Below, in pieces: positions 35,085 to 44,550 of a stretch of DNA of 64,000 bases; positions within the stretch are counted from its first letter, which is position 1, and the number at the start of each line of letters is the position of its first letter. Source of the DNA: Spirochaetales bacterium (GTDB lineage Bacteria; Spirochaetota; Spirochaetia; JABMQR01); contig JAGYPA010000011.1 of NCBI GenBank assembly GCA_018399255.1, positions 23,339-87,338 of the forward strand, written 5' to 3'. The notes beneath the pieces are model-generated. The model searched no databases, had not been told where the DNA came from, and saw only the letters and a list, made by a program, of their open reading frames with translations. The position numbers were made by a program, and so were the translations under genes.

Positions 35085-36672
35085 CGGTTGGAACCCATCA
35101 GCGGATCAGATTGTTCTTCCCTACAGGCTCAGGCACCGACTACTCTCATCGTTTCTCGCAATCATCGTGCTCCTGGCTGGACTGAGCGCTTTAACTCTTT
35201 CCTGGTCAGGCACCTACTACAAAGATCTTTCCGGAAGGCTCGAACAGCAAGTTGCTATCCATGAGGTCTCCCTGCGGCTCAGATCTGTTTCTGAAGAGGT
35301 GGGCAGCTACATCAGCAGCGGCAATTCTGCCTACATGGATCAGATTGATGAAAACTTCGCGTTTATTGAAAATCAGCTGGTCGAATTATCGCAGCAGGTT
35401 GAACTCCGCAGCATGATGTATTATCAGCTTATTGACCTTCAGTCGATGGCCGGGAGTCTTCTGGAGGACGTCAAACAGCTGGGGGCAAACCTGACTCACG
35501 GGCAGCCGATGATATACATTCGCAATCAGGAAGGCTCCATTAATCGTCACATAGGGTATATAGAAAATGAGCTGTCCCAACTGAACAGCTCCTATATGGA
35601 TAGAATCCAGAATTTCTATTCCGGCTTTGCCCGCCAGATGAGTATTGTCGTCCGCTCAATTATCATTCTCACCCTTACGCTGGTAATAATCTCATTTTTC
35701 ATAGCCCGCAGATTTACGCTGTCGGTATCCAGACCTATCCACTCGCTAGCCCTGCACCTTATCAGATTTGGCAAGGGGGATCTTGAAACCGTGATGGGCT
35801 CCAGCAGCAGTCGGGATGAAATTGCAGTCCTTGTCGATTCCTTCAATCAAATGGTCAAGAGGATCCGCTTGCTGATTTATGATATCCAGCAGAAAGCGGA
35901 TATCGAGAAACGGCTGAAAAGTGAAGAACTGGCAAACCAGGAGACCAGACGGCTGCTGAGGGAATCCGAGCTGGCTCTGCTCCAATCGCAGATTAATCCC
36001 CACTTTTTATTCAACACGCTGAATATCATCTCCTCCCTTTCTCAGATCGAGGATGCTCCTCAGACGGGAAAGGTCATCAGCAACTTGTCAAACCTTCTCC
36101 GCTACAACCTGAAAAATCAGAACGAACTGGTAAAAATCGAGAGAGAAGTTGAAATAATCCGCAGTTATATGAGTATACAGAAAGTGCGTTTCGGCAATAA
36201 AATTGTCTACAAGGAAACTATTGACCCCTCCTTGCTGCAGAATGTCATTCCCAGCATGCTGCTGCAGCCGCTTGTGGAGAATGCTGTCAAGCATGGTCTG
36301 GAACCGATCAGTCGAACGGGAATTGTCGAGCTGCTGATCAGAAGCACCGATGAGAGGCATTTCGAGATAGCTATCAGAGATAACGGGATCGGTATAAGTG
36401 AGGCAGCCGCCGCGGCAGCTGTCAGCTCATCTGCGGAAGGTTCAGACCAGACAATCGGGCTGCGCAACGTTGCCCGTCGGCTTGAGCTGCGCTACGGTAA
36501 AAAGGTATTGAGTATCCGAAAGGACTCACCTCAGGTTTCCGGCCAAGGTTCCGGCCAAGGTTCCGGCCAAGGTTCTGGACAGGATGCTGGTCAGGGTACG
36601 GTATGCACCATCATTCTTCCCCGGGATTACCGTTCTGTCAGCGAACCTGCTGTCGATACAGACGGGGGGTGA
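35074..36672 (+). CDS. YesM/LytS-type sensor histidine kinase
   Basis: About 532 residues. TM1 (LLSSFLAIIVLLAGLSALTL), an extracytoplasmic helical domain of about 150 residues, TM2 (SIIILTLTLVIISFFIARR), HAMP, His_kinase domain with LLQSQINPHFLFNTLN, HATPase with DNGIGI. The ATG at 35074 overlaps the preceding gene. The C-terminal tail before the final strand has four GQGSGQ-type units from a 12-bp repeat. It ends tail-to-tail with its probable partner regulator, overlapping by 35 nt. Confidence 0.88.
   Translation: MFFNGWNPSADQIVLPYRLRHRLLSSFLAIIVLLAGLSALTLSWSGTYYKDLSGRLEQQVAIHEVSLRLRSVSEEVGSYISSGNSAYMDQIDENFAFIENQLVELSQQVELRSMMYYQLIDLQSMAGSLLEDVKQLGANLTHGQPMIYIRNQEGSINRHIGYIENELSQLNSSYMDRIQNFYSGFARQMSIVVRSIIILTLTLVIISFFIARRFTLSVSRPIHSLALHLIRFGKGDLETVMGSSSSRDEIAVLVDSFNQMVKRIRLLIYDIQQKADIEKRLKSEELANQETRRLLRESELALLQSQINPHFLFNTLNIISSLSQIEDAPQTGKVISNLSNLLRYNLKNQNELVKIEREVEIIRSYMSIQKVRFGNKIVYKETIDPSLLQNVIPSMLLQPLVENAVKHGLEPISRTGIVELLIRSTDERHFEIAIRDNGIGISEAAAAAAVSSSAEGSDQTIGLRNVARRLELRYGKKVLSIRKDSPQVSGQGSGQGSGQGSGQDAGQGTVCTIILPRDYRSVSEPAVDTDGG
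36541..36595. repeat. 12-bp tandem repeat in YesM-type kinase
   Basis: GGCCAAGGTTCC-type units, about four copies, encoding Gly-Gln-Gly-Ser in the C-terminal HATPase loop. Confidence 0.9.
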
Positions 36673-38281
36673 GACCTGTCATTTTCCTGAAGGCTTTGGA
36701 GAAGTAGCTGACATCGGTATAGCCGGATCTTGCTGCAATATCTTTTACTGAAAGGTTGGTACTGGCAAGGAGCTTGCTGGCGGATTCGATTCTTCTTTGA
36801 ATGACATAATCCAGGAAATTGATGGAAAACTTCTGTTTGAACAGTTTACTGATATACTGCGGGGTCAGACCGACGAGCTCTGCCGCGTTTTCCAGGCTTA
36901 TGCTGCTGAAATCATTCAAATCGATATAGCAAAGAATTTTCTGCAGATGGGTATCGTCCGGCGAGGCTGATGTGTCAAAAAGATGGATGAGCTCATCGAC
37001 CGCCGAATCGAACCACTGCCGAATTTCTTCCGGAGAAGCTAAAAGAATCTGCACGCGCATCATAGTCTGGATCATGCTGATCAGCAGCGGGTTTTTTCGC
37101 AGCATGCGGCTGCGTCTTATCTGGATCAGCAGTTCACAGATAATAAAATGCATGTCAGCGACTGACCGTCCGCTTGTTATCAGCCAGGTGCTGAATGATT
37201 GCGCTGCTTGCCGTGCCTCAGCCCACCGGGCATGGGTCAAGGCGGACAGCAGTTGCTCTTCGATATCTTCCGGGTAGAGCCAGGGATCTTCACCGGCCGC
37301 TGACGATCCTTCATCGATGTTCACCACCCTGGCAGATTGATTTTCCTGATACAGCTGGAGCTGATCAAATGCTTGGCTGAAGGAGAGGGGGAATTCCCGG
37401 GGGCTGTTCTGGTGCGGTCCTGTGACGGTTCTGCACTTTTTCCCGGTGCTGGTCTGCACCCGATGGGCAATTTCCTCGGCTATAAACTGCAGATCATGGG
37501 GGGAGCCGCTGCCGGTTTGGGAGCCGCTGCCAGTTTGGGAGCCGCTGCCGGGGGAATGGCCATTGGAATGGCCATTGGAATGGCCGGAGGAGGTTACTTC
37601 TGCCGCAAACACCGGCAGGATCGGACCAAGCCAGCGCCCTGGGTAACAGCCGGGCAGCCGTTCTACCCTGTGCACGCTCTCTTCCTTCTGCTCCTCAGTC
37701 AATGCTGCTTCCAGATCGTCGTGAGCCAGCGCAGCTAAAATGAAGAGCCCCTCCCTCACCGGAGGCCGCATGAGATCGGCTAATGATTCTGCTGAGAGTC
37801 CTCCATAGTTGCCGTGAATAAAGGCCGCCACCATATCCTTGACAGCTAATGACCGGAAAATATGATACTCTTTCTGTTCGCGGGCAAGCATTGCATTGTG
37901 GAAAAGCTGCCGGGATGCTTTTCCCAGCAGATTCATCAGCGGTTCTTCCTGAACCGGTTTTAGCAGATATCCGAGGATTCCTGTGTTCATGGCCTTCTGA
38001 ACATACTCGAAATTATCATGGGCCGACAAGATGATTATCTGCGTTGACGGGCGCTCCTGCAGAATCAGCTGGGAGGTCTCGAGACCGTTAACATCGGGAA
38101 TATTTATATCCATCATGACAATATCCGGAAGCTTTTCCCGACATACGGAGAGCGCTTCGGGACCGGTTCCCGCTTCCCCGACAACCTGATACCCGGAAAA
38201 CCGTTCTATCAGCATCTTCCTGCAGGCGTAGCGGGCTAACGGCTCATCATCCACTATCACTATCTGCAATGGCTGCGTCAC
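36638..38281 (-). CDS. YesN-type AraC response regulator
   Basis: 547 residues. Receiver with VIVDDEPLARYACRKML and phosphoacceptor in IVMMDINIPDVNG; C-terminal AraC HTH pair (LENAAELVGLTPQYISKLFKQ and VKDIAARSGYTDVSYFSKAFRKMTG split by a linker). The long middle region is helical and includes GHSNGHSNGHS and GSGSQTGSGSQTGSG runs from DNA repeats at 37501-37590. It follows the UroD gene and ribose-type importer on the same strand, so these may be its targets; its kinase is the convergent gene. Confidence 0.9.
   Translation of the reverse strand: MTQPLQIVIVDDEPLARYACRKMLIERFSGYQVVGEAGTGPEALSVCREKLPDIVMMDINIPDVNGLETSQLILQERPSTQIIILSAHDNFEYVQKAMNTGILGYLLKPVQEEPLMNLLGKASRQLFHNAMLAREQKEYHIFRSLAVKDMVAAFIHGNYGGLSAESLADLMRPPVREGLFILAALAHDDLEAALTEEQKEESVHRVERLPGCYPGRWLGPILPVFAAEVTSSGHSNGHSNGHSPGSGSQTGSGSQTGSGSPHDLQFIAEEIAHRVQTSTGKKCRTVTGPHQNSPREFPLSFSQAFDQLQLYQENQSARVVNIDEGSSAAGEDPWLYPEDIEEQLLSALTHARWAEARQAAQSFSTWLITSGRSVADMHFIICELLIQIRRSRMLRKNPLLISMIQTMMRVQILLASPEEIRQWFDSAVDELIHLFDTSASPDDTHLQKILCYIDLNDFSSISLENAAELVGLTPQYISKLFKQKFSINFLDYVIQRRIESASKLLASTNLSVKDIAARSGYTDVSYFSKAFRKMTGLTPRLYRQQVR
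37501..37590. repeat. Compound tandem repeats (18 bp x3, 12 bp x3) in regulator
   Basis: GGGAGCCGCTGCCGGTTT-type units are followed directly by GGAATGGCCATT units. They encode Gly/Ser/Gln/Thr and Gly-His-Ser-Asn runs in the linker of the YesN-type protein. Confidence 0.9.
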
Positions 38282-38381
38282 TGTATTACTCCCGTCTTGC
38301 CGGCAGGCATCATGCGTCTTGTCGTCGGGCTATTTTGCATCTTGCGTCTTGCCTGCAGGCAGCTTGTATCTCACCGGCTGG

Positions 38382-39635
38382 CTATCTGCCTTCGTTGAAC
38401 TTTCGTACCTCATCCAGCAGGGCCTCCAGATTTTCCAGCGGCGTGCGGGCCTGCACATTGTGAATTGCATTAAACACATATCCCCCATTCCGGCTGAATA
38501 TGTCAAGCCTGGAACGCACCTGTCGGCGGACCTCTTCCGCCGTTCCAAAGGGAAGCACCTGCTGGGTATCGACCCCGCCCCCCCAGAAGGTCAGCCTGTC
38601 GCCGTAGGCCGATTTCAGGTGTTCAGGCTCCATCCCGGCCGCCGAACACTGGACAGGATTGATAATATCAAAGCCCGCTTCAATAAAGGCCTCCATAAAG
38701 GGTTCCACGGCTCCGCATGAATGCTTGAAGGTCTTCCATGACGTATGCTTGTGTATCCAGTCGTTAACTCTCCGGTAGTAGGGAGCATAGAGGGTGTCCA
38801 GGGTTTCCCGGGAACAGAACTGACCAGACTGGGTTCCGAAATCTGTTCCGCAAATGAATACCGCATCAGGAACGGATCCGACAACCGGGGCTATTCTTTC
38901 GAGATTCTCTATAGCAATATCAGCCTGCTTCTCAAATATTTCATGAATATAATCCTGACGGACAGCGGTAGATACGTACCATTCGGTAACATCCCGGATG
39001 CCCTTCGGGTGCTTCAGGTTCGGTGCGGGGACCAGGGCTATATCTCCGAAGGCGGTGCCTCCAAAGTTGGCAGTTACGCCCTTTCCCGACTGCTGTGCAT
39101 CCTGACAGGCTTTTTTGAAGTATTCAAGGTCTTCATCGGACAAGGCACCGAACTCTTCCAGATTGTCAGCGGGATCCAGGGCATCATCATCGATCGGCTC
39201 CTGGCGGATTACGGCATCGAAAAAGTATCCGCCCCCGGGCATATGCCCACTGGCCGGAGCCGATGTATCCCCCTCGGGATAAATATAGACATCATCACCT
39301 GAATAGGAAACGTTGAAGTTTCCGGGAACCAGAACCTCCTGACCCCAGGGGGCCCGCCATTCCTTCCAGTTTTCCAGGGGAAAGCCGAAGAGGGTATTTC
39401 TCGGGGTTATTCCGATAACATCGACTCCCATAGCATCGAGCAGGTCCTGCTCAGGATACCCCAGCATCTGATAGGGCTCATGAATTTTCACTCTTTCGGG
39501 CTTCAGTCCGAAAACTTTGCGCAAATCGGCGACTACGCTGGCGTGGATGCCGGTTACCGCAGTGGACCCGAAATCGACAGGGACCGGTCCGCTCTGGTGA
39601 TTCAGCGCTCTCTGCAGTTTTTCCTTGCTGTTCAT
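38382..39635 (-). CDS. UroD-family protein (MtaA-like), paralogue 1
   Basis: 417 residues. N-terminal MNSKEKLQRALNHQSGPVPVDF matches the corrinoid-methyltransferase branch of the UroD fold rather than true uroporphyrinogen decarboxylase. A putative zinc site is present as FKHSCGAVEP with a following Cys (NPVQCSAAGM). Members such as MtaA and CmuA move methyl groups between corrinoid protein and cofactor; the substrate here is unknown. It follows a ribose-type ABC permease after a hairpin, so it may act on the imported compound. Confidence 0.82.
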   Translation of the reverse strand: MNSKEKLQRALNHQSGPVPVDFGSTAVTGIHASVVADLRKVFGLKPERVKIHEPYQMLGYPEQDLLDAMGVDVIGITPRNTLFGFPLENWKEWRAPWGQEVLVPGNFNVSYSGDDVYIYPEGDTSAPASGHMPGGGYFFDAVIRQEPIDDDALDPADNLEEFGALSDEDLEYFKKACQDAQQSGKGVTANFGGTAFGDIALVPAPNLKHPKGIRDVTEWYVSTAVRQDYIHEIFEKQADIAIENLERIAPVVGSVPDAVFICGTDFGTQSGQFCSRETLDTLYAPYYRRVNDWIHKHTSWKTFKHSCGAVEPFMEAFIEAGFDIINPVQCSAAGMEPEHLKSAYGDRLTFWGGGVDTQQVLPFGTAEEVRRQVRSRLDIFSRNGGYVFNAIHNVQARTPLENLEALLDEVRKFNEGR

Positions 39636-39667
39636 AGTTTCTCTCCTACAGGTTTCCGGATCTTGCA

Positions 39668-39698
39668 CATCCTGTTGATGTAAAACATCCACAGGATG
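39668..39698 (-). terminator. Hairpin between permease and UroD gene
   Basis: CATCCTGTTGATGT (39668-39681) pairs with ACATCCACAGGATG (39685-39698) with one mismatch and an AAA loop. It probably tunes expression of the UroD gene relative to the transporter. Confidence 0.6.
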
Positions 39699-39720
39699 TT
39701 CAAGGTCTTCAGGATATCAT

Positions 39721-40683
39721 TTAAACCCTTTTGTATTTTTTTGACAAGGTATCGATCAGGACCGCTGTCAGCAGGGTCGCCCCTATGACAAAGGTCTGCC
39801 AGTAGACATCAACCCCGAGCAGGGTCAGGGCATTGGTGATAATTCCCATCAGAAGGGTACCGAGAAAGGCTCCAAGCACAGAACCCTCCCCTCCCTGCAG
39901 GCTGGCCCCGCCAATTATTACTGCCGTTATTACCCGCAGCTCAAGTCCTGATCCTGCGGTTACCGAGGCCGAGCCCAGGCGGGCAGTCATCACGATTCCG
40001 GATATTGCCGAAAACAATCCCGTCAGCACATAGGCGAGAATTTTAATCTTATCGACAGGGATTCCCGAGAGACGGGCGGAATGCTCATTCCCCCCGATAT
40101 AGTAGCCCTGTCGGAAAAAACGCGACTTTCTCAGAAGAATATCACCAATAATCAGCAGAACAACGGCAATGATTATGGGATTCTGGATTTCCAGCAGCTT
40201 AGCCTGCCCGATCATCTTGAAGGCCTTGGGCAGCCCGGTTACATTCTGGCCCCGGGTAATGATCAGCGTCAGCCCGCGAAAAAGACTCAGGCTGGACAGT
40301 GTCGTGACAAATGGATTAATTCCGATTTTCGCTACGATCAACCCGTTCATCAGCCCTATAAGCCCTCCCAGCCCCATTCCCAGGATCACGGCAATGGCCA
40401 CGGGCATGCCGCTTCTCAGCATGAGGGCGGTAGAAGCCCCGGTAAAGGCCACGATTGAGCCGACCGACATATCGAACCCGCCGGTCACCATGAGATGCAC
40501 CATGGCCACGGCAATGATTGCCTCCAGAGACAAGCCGAGCATTACCGCCAGCAAGTTTGCCTTTGTAAAAAAATAAGGGGATACAAAAGACATAATAATA
40601 AAGAGAACCGCCACAATCAGAAAGATGACAAACTCACGCTGCTTTATCAGGGTCTTTATCCAGTTATTCACACGTTCCTCCAT
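39721..40683 (-). CDS. Ribose-type ABC permease (RbsC family)
   Basis: 320 residues from MEERVNNWIKTL at 40683, overlapping the ATPase end by 20 nt. RbsC/AraH motifs GGFDMSVGSIVAFTG and GINPFVTTLSSLSLFRGL are clear, with about ten TM segments. Transports a sugar or sugar-like compound with the ATPase and binding protein upstream. Confidence 0.92.
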   Translation of the reverse strand: MEERVNNWIKTLIKQREFVIFLIVAVLFIIMSFVSPYFFTKANLLAVMLGLSLEAIIAVAMVHLMVTGGFDMSVGSIVAFTGASTALMLRSGMPVAIAVILGMGLGGLIGLMNGLIVAKIGINPFVTTLSSLSLFRGLTLIITRGQNVTGLPKAFKMIGQAKLLEIQNPIIIAVVLLIIGDILLRKSRFFRQGYYIGGNEHSARLSGIPVDKIKILAYVLTGLFSAISGIVMTARLGSASVTAGSGLELRVITAVIIGGASLQGGEGSVLGAFLGTLLMGIITNALTLLGVDVYWQTFVIGATLLTAVLIDTLSKKYKRV

Positions 40684-42202
40684 CGGCCGTGCTGGCGGCC
40701 ATTGCAATTATCTGTTCTTCCGTGGCATGTTCCCCGGGAACGGTACCGACGATTTTTCCGCTTTTCATGACCAGAATCCGATCGCTGAGACCGAGAATTT
40801 CCGTAAGATCTGATGAGATCATAAGTATGCCAACCCCGGTTGCGGCCAGATTCCGCAGCAGCTGGTAAATCTCGCTTTTTGCCCCGACATCAACTCCCCG
40901 TGTCGGTTCGTCCACAATGAGGAATTCAGGGTTGATGCCGAACCAGGTCCCCAGCAGGACCTTCTGCTGATTGCCTCCTGATAGATTTCTCACCAGCTGA
41001 TGTACGGAGGGGGTAAGTATCCGGAAATCCTTTCGGGTTTTCTCGGCAAATTCCAGCATGCGGGTATCGTTGAGCATACCGTACCGGTTGGTGAAGTCTT
41101 CCAGATGATTTGATGCAACATTTTCCTTGATGGTAAAACCGGTGATCAGTCCCTGGGATTTCCGGTCTTCGCTCAAATAGCCGATACCGGCTCGAATTGC
41201 ATTTTTGGGATTACGGATATTCAGTTCTTTCCCTTTCAGAAAAACCGTTCCGCTCTCCGGCGGTTCCGCTCCGAAAATTGCCCTGGCCATTTCTGTCCTT
41301 CCTGCACCGATGAGACCGGCAACCCCGACTATTTCACCAGCCCTCACGGAAAAGGATATTCCCTCGAATTTGCGATGTAAGCCCTTTTTCCTGTCGGTAA
41401 TATTTCGGGCTTCGAAGAGGACTCCGCCTATAGCGTCATCCGGTCCCCGTTTCCCATACATATTGGTAATGGTTCTTCCCACCATATTGGTTATCAGGTA
41501 TTCTTCATCAATATCTTTGACAGCTGCTTCACTCACATTTTTTCCATCCCGGAGAACGGTCACTCTGTCTGCTATCTCAAAGATTTCTATAAGATGGTGA
41601 GATATGTAGATAAATGATAATCCTCTGTCTTTCAGCTTGCGGATGTTGTGAAACAGCTGCGTGATTTCGTGTTCTGTGAGGGATGAGGTCGGTTCGTCCA
41701 GAATCAGGACGCTCGGGTTATAGGAGATCGCCTTGAGGATCTCGACAACTTGCTGATTGGCTATCGAAAGTTCGCGGATCGGTGTGGCCGGATCTATGCA
41801 GTCGAGATCGAAGAGTTTCAGCAGGTTCCTGGTATCCTCATACATTTTCCTGCGATTGATAAAGTTGATGCGGCCGACCGGCTGTCGGTTGGCAAAGATG
41901 TTCTCTGCTATGCTCAGGGTGGGGATAAGGCTGAGTTCCTGAAATACGATGCTGATTCCTTTCAGGTTGGCATCGTGGGGGGATTCGCAGGTTATCTTCT
42001 TACCTTTCATCAGGATAGAGCCGGAATCAGGCTGATAAATCCCGCCGAGGGTGAGCATCAGGGTGCTTTTGCCGGCTCCGTTTTCCCCTACCAGCGCATG
42101 TACTTCTCCTTCTCTCAGGGAGAAATCCACCTCATCGAGCGCCTTGACGCCCGGGAAGGTTTTAACGATTTTTCTGGCTTCCAGTAATATGGTTTCATGC
42201 AT
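40664..42202 (-). CDS. Ribose-type ABC ATPase, duplicated domains (RbsA family)
   Basis: 512 residues with two nucleotide-binding halves: Walker A GENGAGKST in the first, degenerate GLIGAGRTE in the second; signatures LSIANQQVVEILKA and LSGGNQQKVLLG. The final Cys-Glu end is typical in length. Second gene of the importer. Confidence 0.93.
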   Translation of the reverse strand: MHETILLEARKIVKTFPGVKALDEVDFSLREGEVHALVGENGAGKSTLMLTLGGIYQPDSGSILMKGKKITCESPHDANLKGISIVFQELSLIPTLSIAENIFANRQPVGRINFINRRKMYEDTRNLLKLFDLDCIDPATPIRELSIANQQVVEILKAISYNPSVLILDEPTSSLTEHEITQLFHNIRKLKDRGLSFIYISHHLIEIFEIADRVTVLRDGKNVSEAAVKDIDEEYLITNMVGRTITNMYGKRGPDDAIGGVLFEARNITDRKKGLHRKFEGISFSVRAGEIVGVAGLIGAGRTEMARAIFGAEPPESGTVFLKGKELNIRNPKNAIRAGIGYLSEDRKSQGLITGFTIKENVASNHLEDFTNRYGMLNDTRMLEFAEKTRKDFRILTPSVHQLVRNLSGGNQQKVLLGTWFGINPEFLIVDEPTRGVDVGAKSEIYQLLRNLAATGVGILMISSDLTEILGLSDRILVMKSGKIVGTVPGEHATEEQIIAMAASTADGGTCE

Positions 42203-42304
42203 ATATGCAGTCCTTTTCCTCCGTGCCCGTGGCTGTGCCTCTGGCTGTGCCCCGTGCCCCGTGCCCAGGTTCGGATCCGGGTCTGTACCTGGATCATTAC
42301 AAAA

Positions 42305-42336
42305 GGAGCAGCAGAATTTTGCATTCGTGCTGCTCC
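42305..42336 (-). terminator. Intercistronic hairpin rbsB-rbsA type
   Basis: GGAGCAGCA (42305-42313) pairs with TGCTGCTCC (42328-42336); on the minus strand TTTTG follows, resembling a leaky terminator. Just beyond it a tandem GTGCCC/GGCTGT-rich stretch (42220-42270) precedes the ATPase start. Confidence 0.7.
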
Positions 42337-42360
42337 CCAGTTCCAGTACCGAACGGTTTG

Positions 42361-43356
42361 CTATCTCATATAGTATTTGTAATTGGTTTCATCAACAATA
42401 ATGGCTCCGGTATCTACCATGGAGGGTATTCCCAGGACTCCAGCTGATGCATTATCTGTCGTTATGGCAACATTGCTGTTATTGAGATTATAGAGGATCT
42501 GAACTGCATAGTAGGGCATAAGGGCTGTCTGCTGAGCTACGGATGCTGAGATTATCCCGTCGGCAATAGCTTCGAGGACTTCATTGCCCCGGTCCATCGA
42601 TACAATTTTAATCTCTCCCGCCTTTCCTGCTTCTCGAACTGCTGTCGCGGCACCTGACCCGCCGGCTCCTTCCACGCAGGCGATCCCGGCCAGATCCGGA
42701 AATTTCTGGATAAGTGCCGATGCTGCCTGGGCGGCAATTACCGGATCACTCTGGGTATCTGCAATCTGCACAATCTCAATCCCCGGATAATCGGCAAGAG
42801 CTGACTGATATCCGCTTATCCGTTCCTCAAGGTTGGACTGTCCCGGTTTGGTCATTATGGCAACTTTCCCGCTGCCGCCGATCAGTTCTGCAAGCTTATG
42901 CCCACCGGCTACCCCTGCTCCGAAGTTTCCTGTTCCGACAAAGGCGAGTCTGTTGGAGTCGGGAAGGTCCGCATCGACCGTTACAACCGGGATTCCAGCA
43001 GCTATTGCCTTGTCAATTATGGGATTAAGGACAGATTCAAAGCCGACGACCACGATACCGTTCGGGCGTTTGGCTATGGCCTGCTCAAAAGCCGATACCA
43101 TGGCGTTCATATCATATTCTGCAGGTCCGACATATTCCGTTCTGACTCCCAGTTCCTTGCCGACCATCTCCATTCCCATCTTGTGGTCGTAGAAGTAGTC
43201 CAGATTTCCCAGTGCTGATACTTCGATATAGAGCTGATCTGATTTCGGGTCAACTTCTTCCTGTGCAGCAGCCGTTTGCGTAACGGGAGCCTCCTTCTGA
43301 CAGCCCGCGGTAAATAACACGGCAAGAATCAATAACAACACACCCAATTTTTTCAT
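42361..43356 (-). CDS. Ribose-type binding lipoprotein (RbsB family)
   Basis: 331 residues from the ATG at 43356 after GGAGG. Lipobox LFTAGC at the end of the signal peptide, then a periplasmic-binding-protein fold (AIAKRPNGIVVVGFESVLNPIIDKAIAAGIPVVTVDADLPDSNR, paraphrased across about residues 95-140). It supplies the RbsAC-type transporter. Upstream a 16-bp duplication (TTTTCTTTCATAGTCG, 43367-43400) lies in the leader. Confidence 0.9.
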   Translation of the reverse strand: MKKLGVLLLILAVLFTAGCQKEAPVTQTAAAQEEVDPKSDQLYIEVSALGNLDYFYDHKMGMEMVGKELGVRTEYVGPAEYDMNAMVSAFEQAIAKRPNGIVVVGFESVLNPIIDKAIAAGIPVVTVDADLPDSNRLAFVGTGNFGAGVAGGHKLAELIGGSGKVAIMTKPGQSNLEERISGYQSALADYPGIEIVQIADTQSDPVIAAQAASALIQKFPDLAGIACVEGAGGSGAATAVREAGKAGEIKIVSMDRGNEVLEAIADGIISASVAQQTALMPYYAVQILYNLNNSNVAITTDNASAGVLGIPSMVDTGAIIVDETNYKYYMR

Positions 43357-43635
43357 AATGCCTCCTGATTTTCTTTCATAGTCGAGTTTTCTTTCATAGT
43401 CGGGTAAGTATAACCGGCGGAAAGAGATTAACGACAGGCAGATAATTTTCACATATGCAGTAAATATTTAACAGCCTGCCCGGGATTTCCCCTCGGAACA
43501 AGATACGTTATATTAAAATTTTACCATTTTGCATAATTTTTTACATAATTCGGGATATGACGGAGCAAGGATACAAGGATACTCGGAACATACCTGTGCA
43601 ATTGAGATAAAATCAAAAATCTGGTAATTTAAGCT

Positions 43636-44418
43636 ATGACTCAGGATGACCTTACGTTTTTTCATCAATTTTTTGATGCCTATGTCCAGGATTTTACCGG
43701 GGAGAATGACCTGACTGGAGAGGACGATCTGGTTCGGCAGAATATCGATCTGAAATACGAACATACCCGCAAGGTCTGCGAAGCCAGCCAGATGATTGGA
43801 AAGAGCCTTAATCTGGACGGTGTTAATCTTATGCTGGCTGAGACGGCGGCTCTGTTCCATGATATCGGACGTTTCAGCCAGTTTGCCCGGTTCCGCACCT
43901 TCACCGATCGGGTATCGTTTGACCACGCTGCTGAAGGAAGCCGCATCCTGCGGGAATCGGGCGTACTGCTGCGGCTTCCGGAGTCGGAACAGCACTGTAT
44001 TCTTTCAGCGGTGGAACTGCACAACCGGTATCGTATTCCCGATTCCTTGGATGAGCAGAGTACGCTACATGCTAAAATTCTCCGGGATGCCGACAAGCTC
44101 GATATTTTCCGGGTTGTCACCGAGTACTACGCCAACCGGGCATTGATAGCAAACCCCGCCATGGAGGAGAGCATGCCCGATACGGAAGGCTGCAGCCCCC
44201 AGATTGTTCAAGATATCCTCGAAAATCGCAACACTCTTTCCCGACATGTGCAGAATATCAACGATACGATTCTGTTCAAGCTTACCTGGATTTTCGACAT
44301 CAACTTTCCTGCTTCTCTCACTGCGATAAAGGAGCGAGGTTATATTGAGAAGCTGATGGCGCATCTGCCCGATACCGAGGAGATCCGCAAAATCCGGAAG
44401 CATCTTGCGGGTATTTAA
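43636..44418 (+). CDS. HD-domain phosphohydrolase
   Basis: 260 residues. HD motif AALFHDIGRFSQF, second His in FDHAAEGSRIL and Asp in RDADKLDIFRV form the metal site. An N-terminal direct duplication (ENDLTGEDDL) is visible. Stand-alone plus-strand gene divergent from the ribose-type importer; substrate, possibly a nucleotide, is unknown. Confidence 0.85.
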   Translation: MTQDDLTFFHQFFDAYVQDFTGENDLTGEDDLVRQNIDLKYEHTRKVCEASQMIGKSLNLDGVNLMLAETAALFHDIGRFSQFARFRTFTDRVSFDHAAEGSRILRESGVLLRLPESEQHCILSAVELHNRYRIPDSLDEQSTLHAKILRDADKLDIFRVVTEYYANRALIANPAMEESMPDTEGCSPQIVQDILENRNTLSRHVQNINDTILFKLTWIFDINFPASLTAIKERGYIEKLMAHLPDTEEIRKIRKHLAGI

Positions 44419-44424
44419 CCGCTT

Positions 44425-44453
44425 AAAAGGTGATTAAAAGGCGATTAAAAGGT
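44425..44453. repeat. 11-bp tandem repeat after HD gene
   Basis: AAAAGGTGATT, AAAAGGCGATT and AAAAGGTG run directly into the left palindrome of the REPIN-like element at 44451. Confidence 0.85.
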
Positions 44454-44544
44454 GTCTGACACCGGATACCGCAATAACAAGTGCCTTCAACGCGAAATCC
44501 CTCAATTCAGCACGGCTTTTTTGCGGAATCCGGTGTCAGACACG
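44451..44544. repeat. REPIN-like element, copy 2
   Basis: GGTGTCTGACACC (44451-44463) and GGTGTCAGACAC (44532-44543) in inverted orientation around an 68-nt core with TACCGCAATAA and TTTTTTGCGGAATCC. Lies between convergent genes, where it may also terminate transcription. Confidence 0.85.
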
Positions 44545-44550
44545 CTTATC

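Noticed and set aside
38382..39635. True uroporphyrinogen decarboxylase (hemE)
   Set aside because: The N-terminal HemE active-site pattern RxPxWxMRQAGR is missing and the HxCG motif of the methyltransferase branch is present; no heme genes are adjacent.
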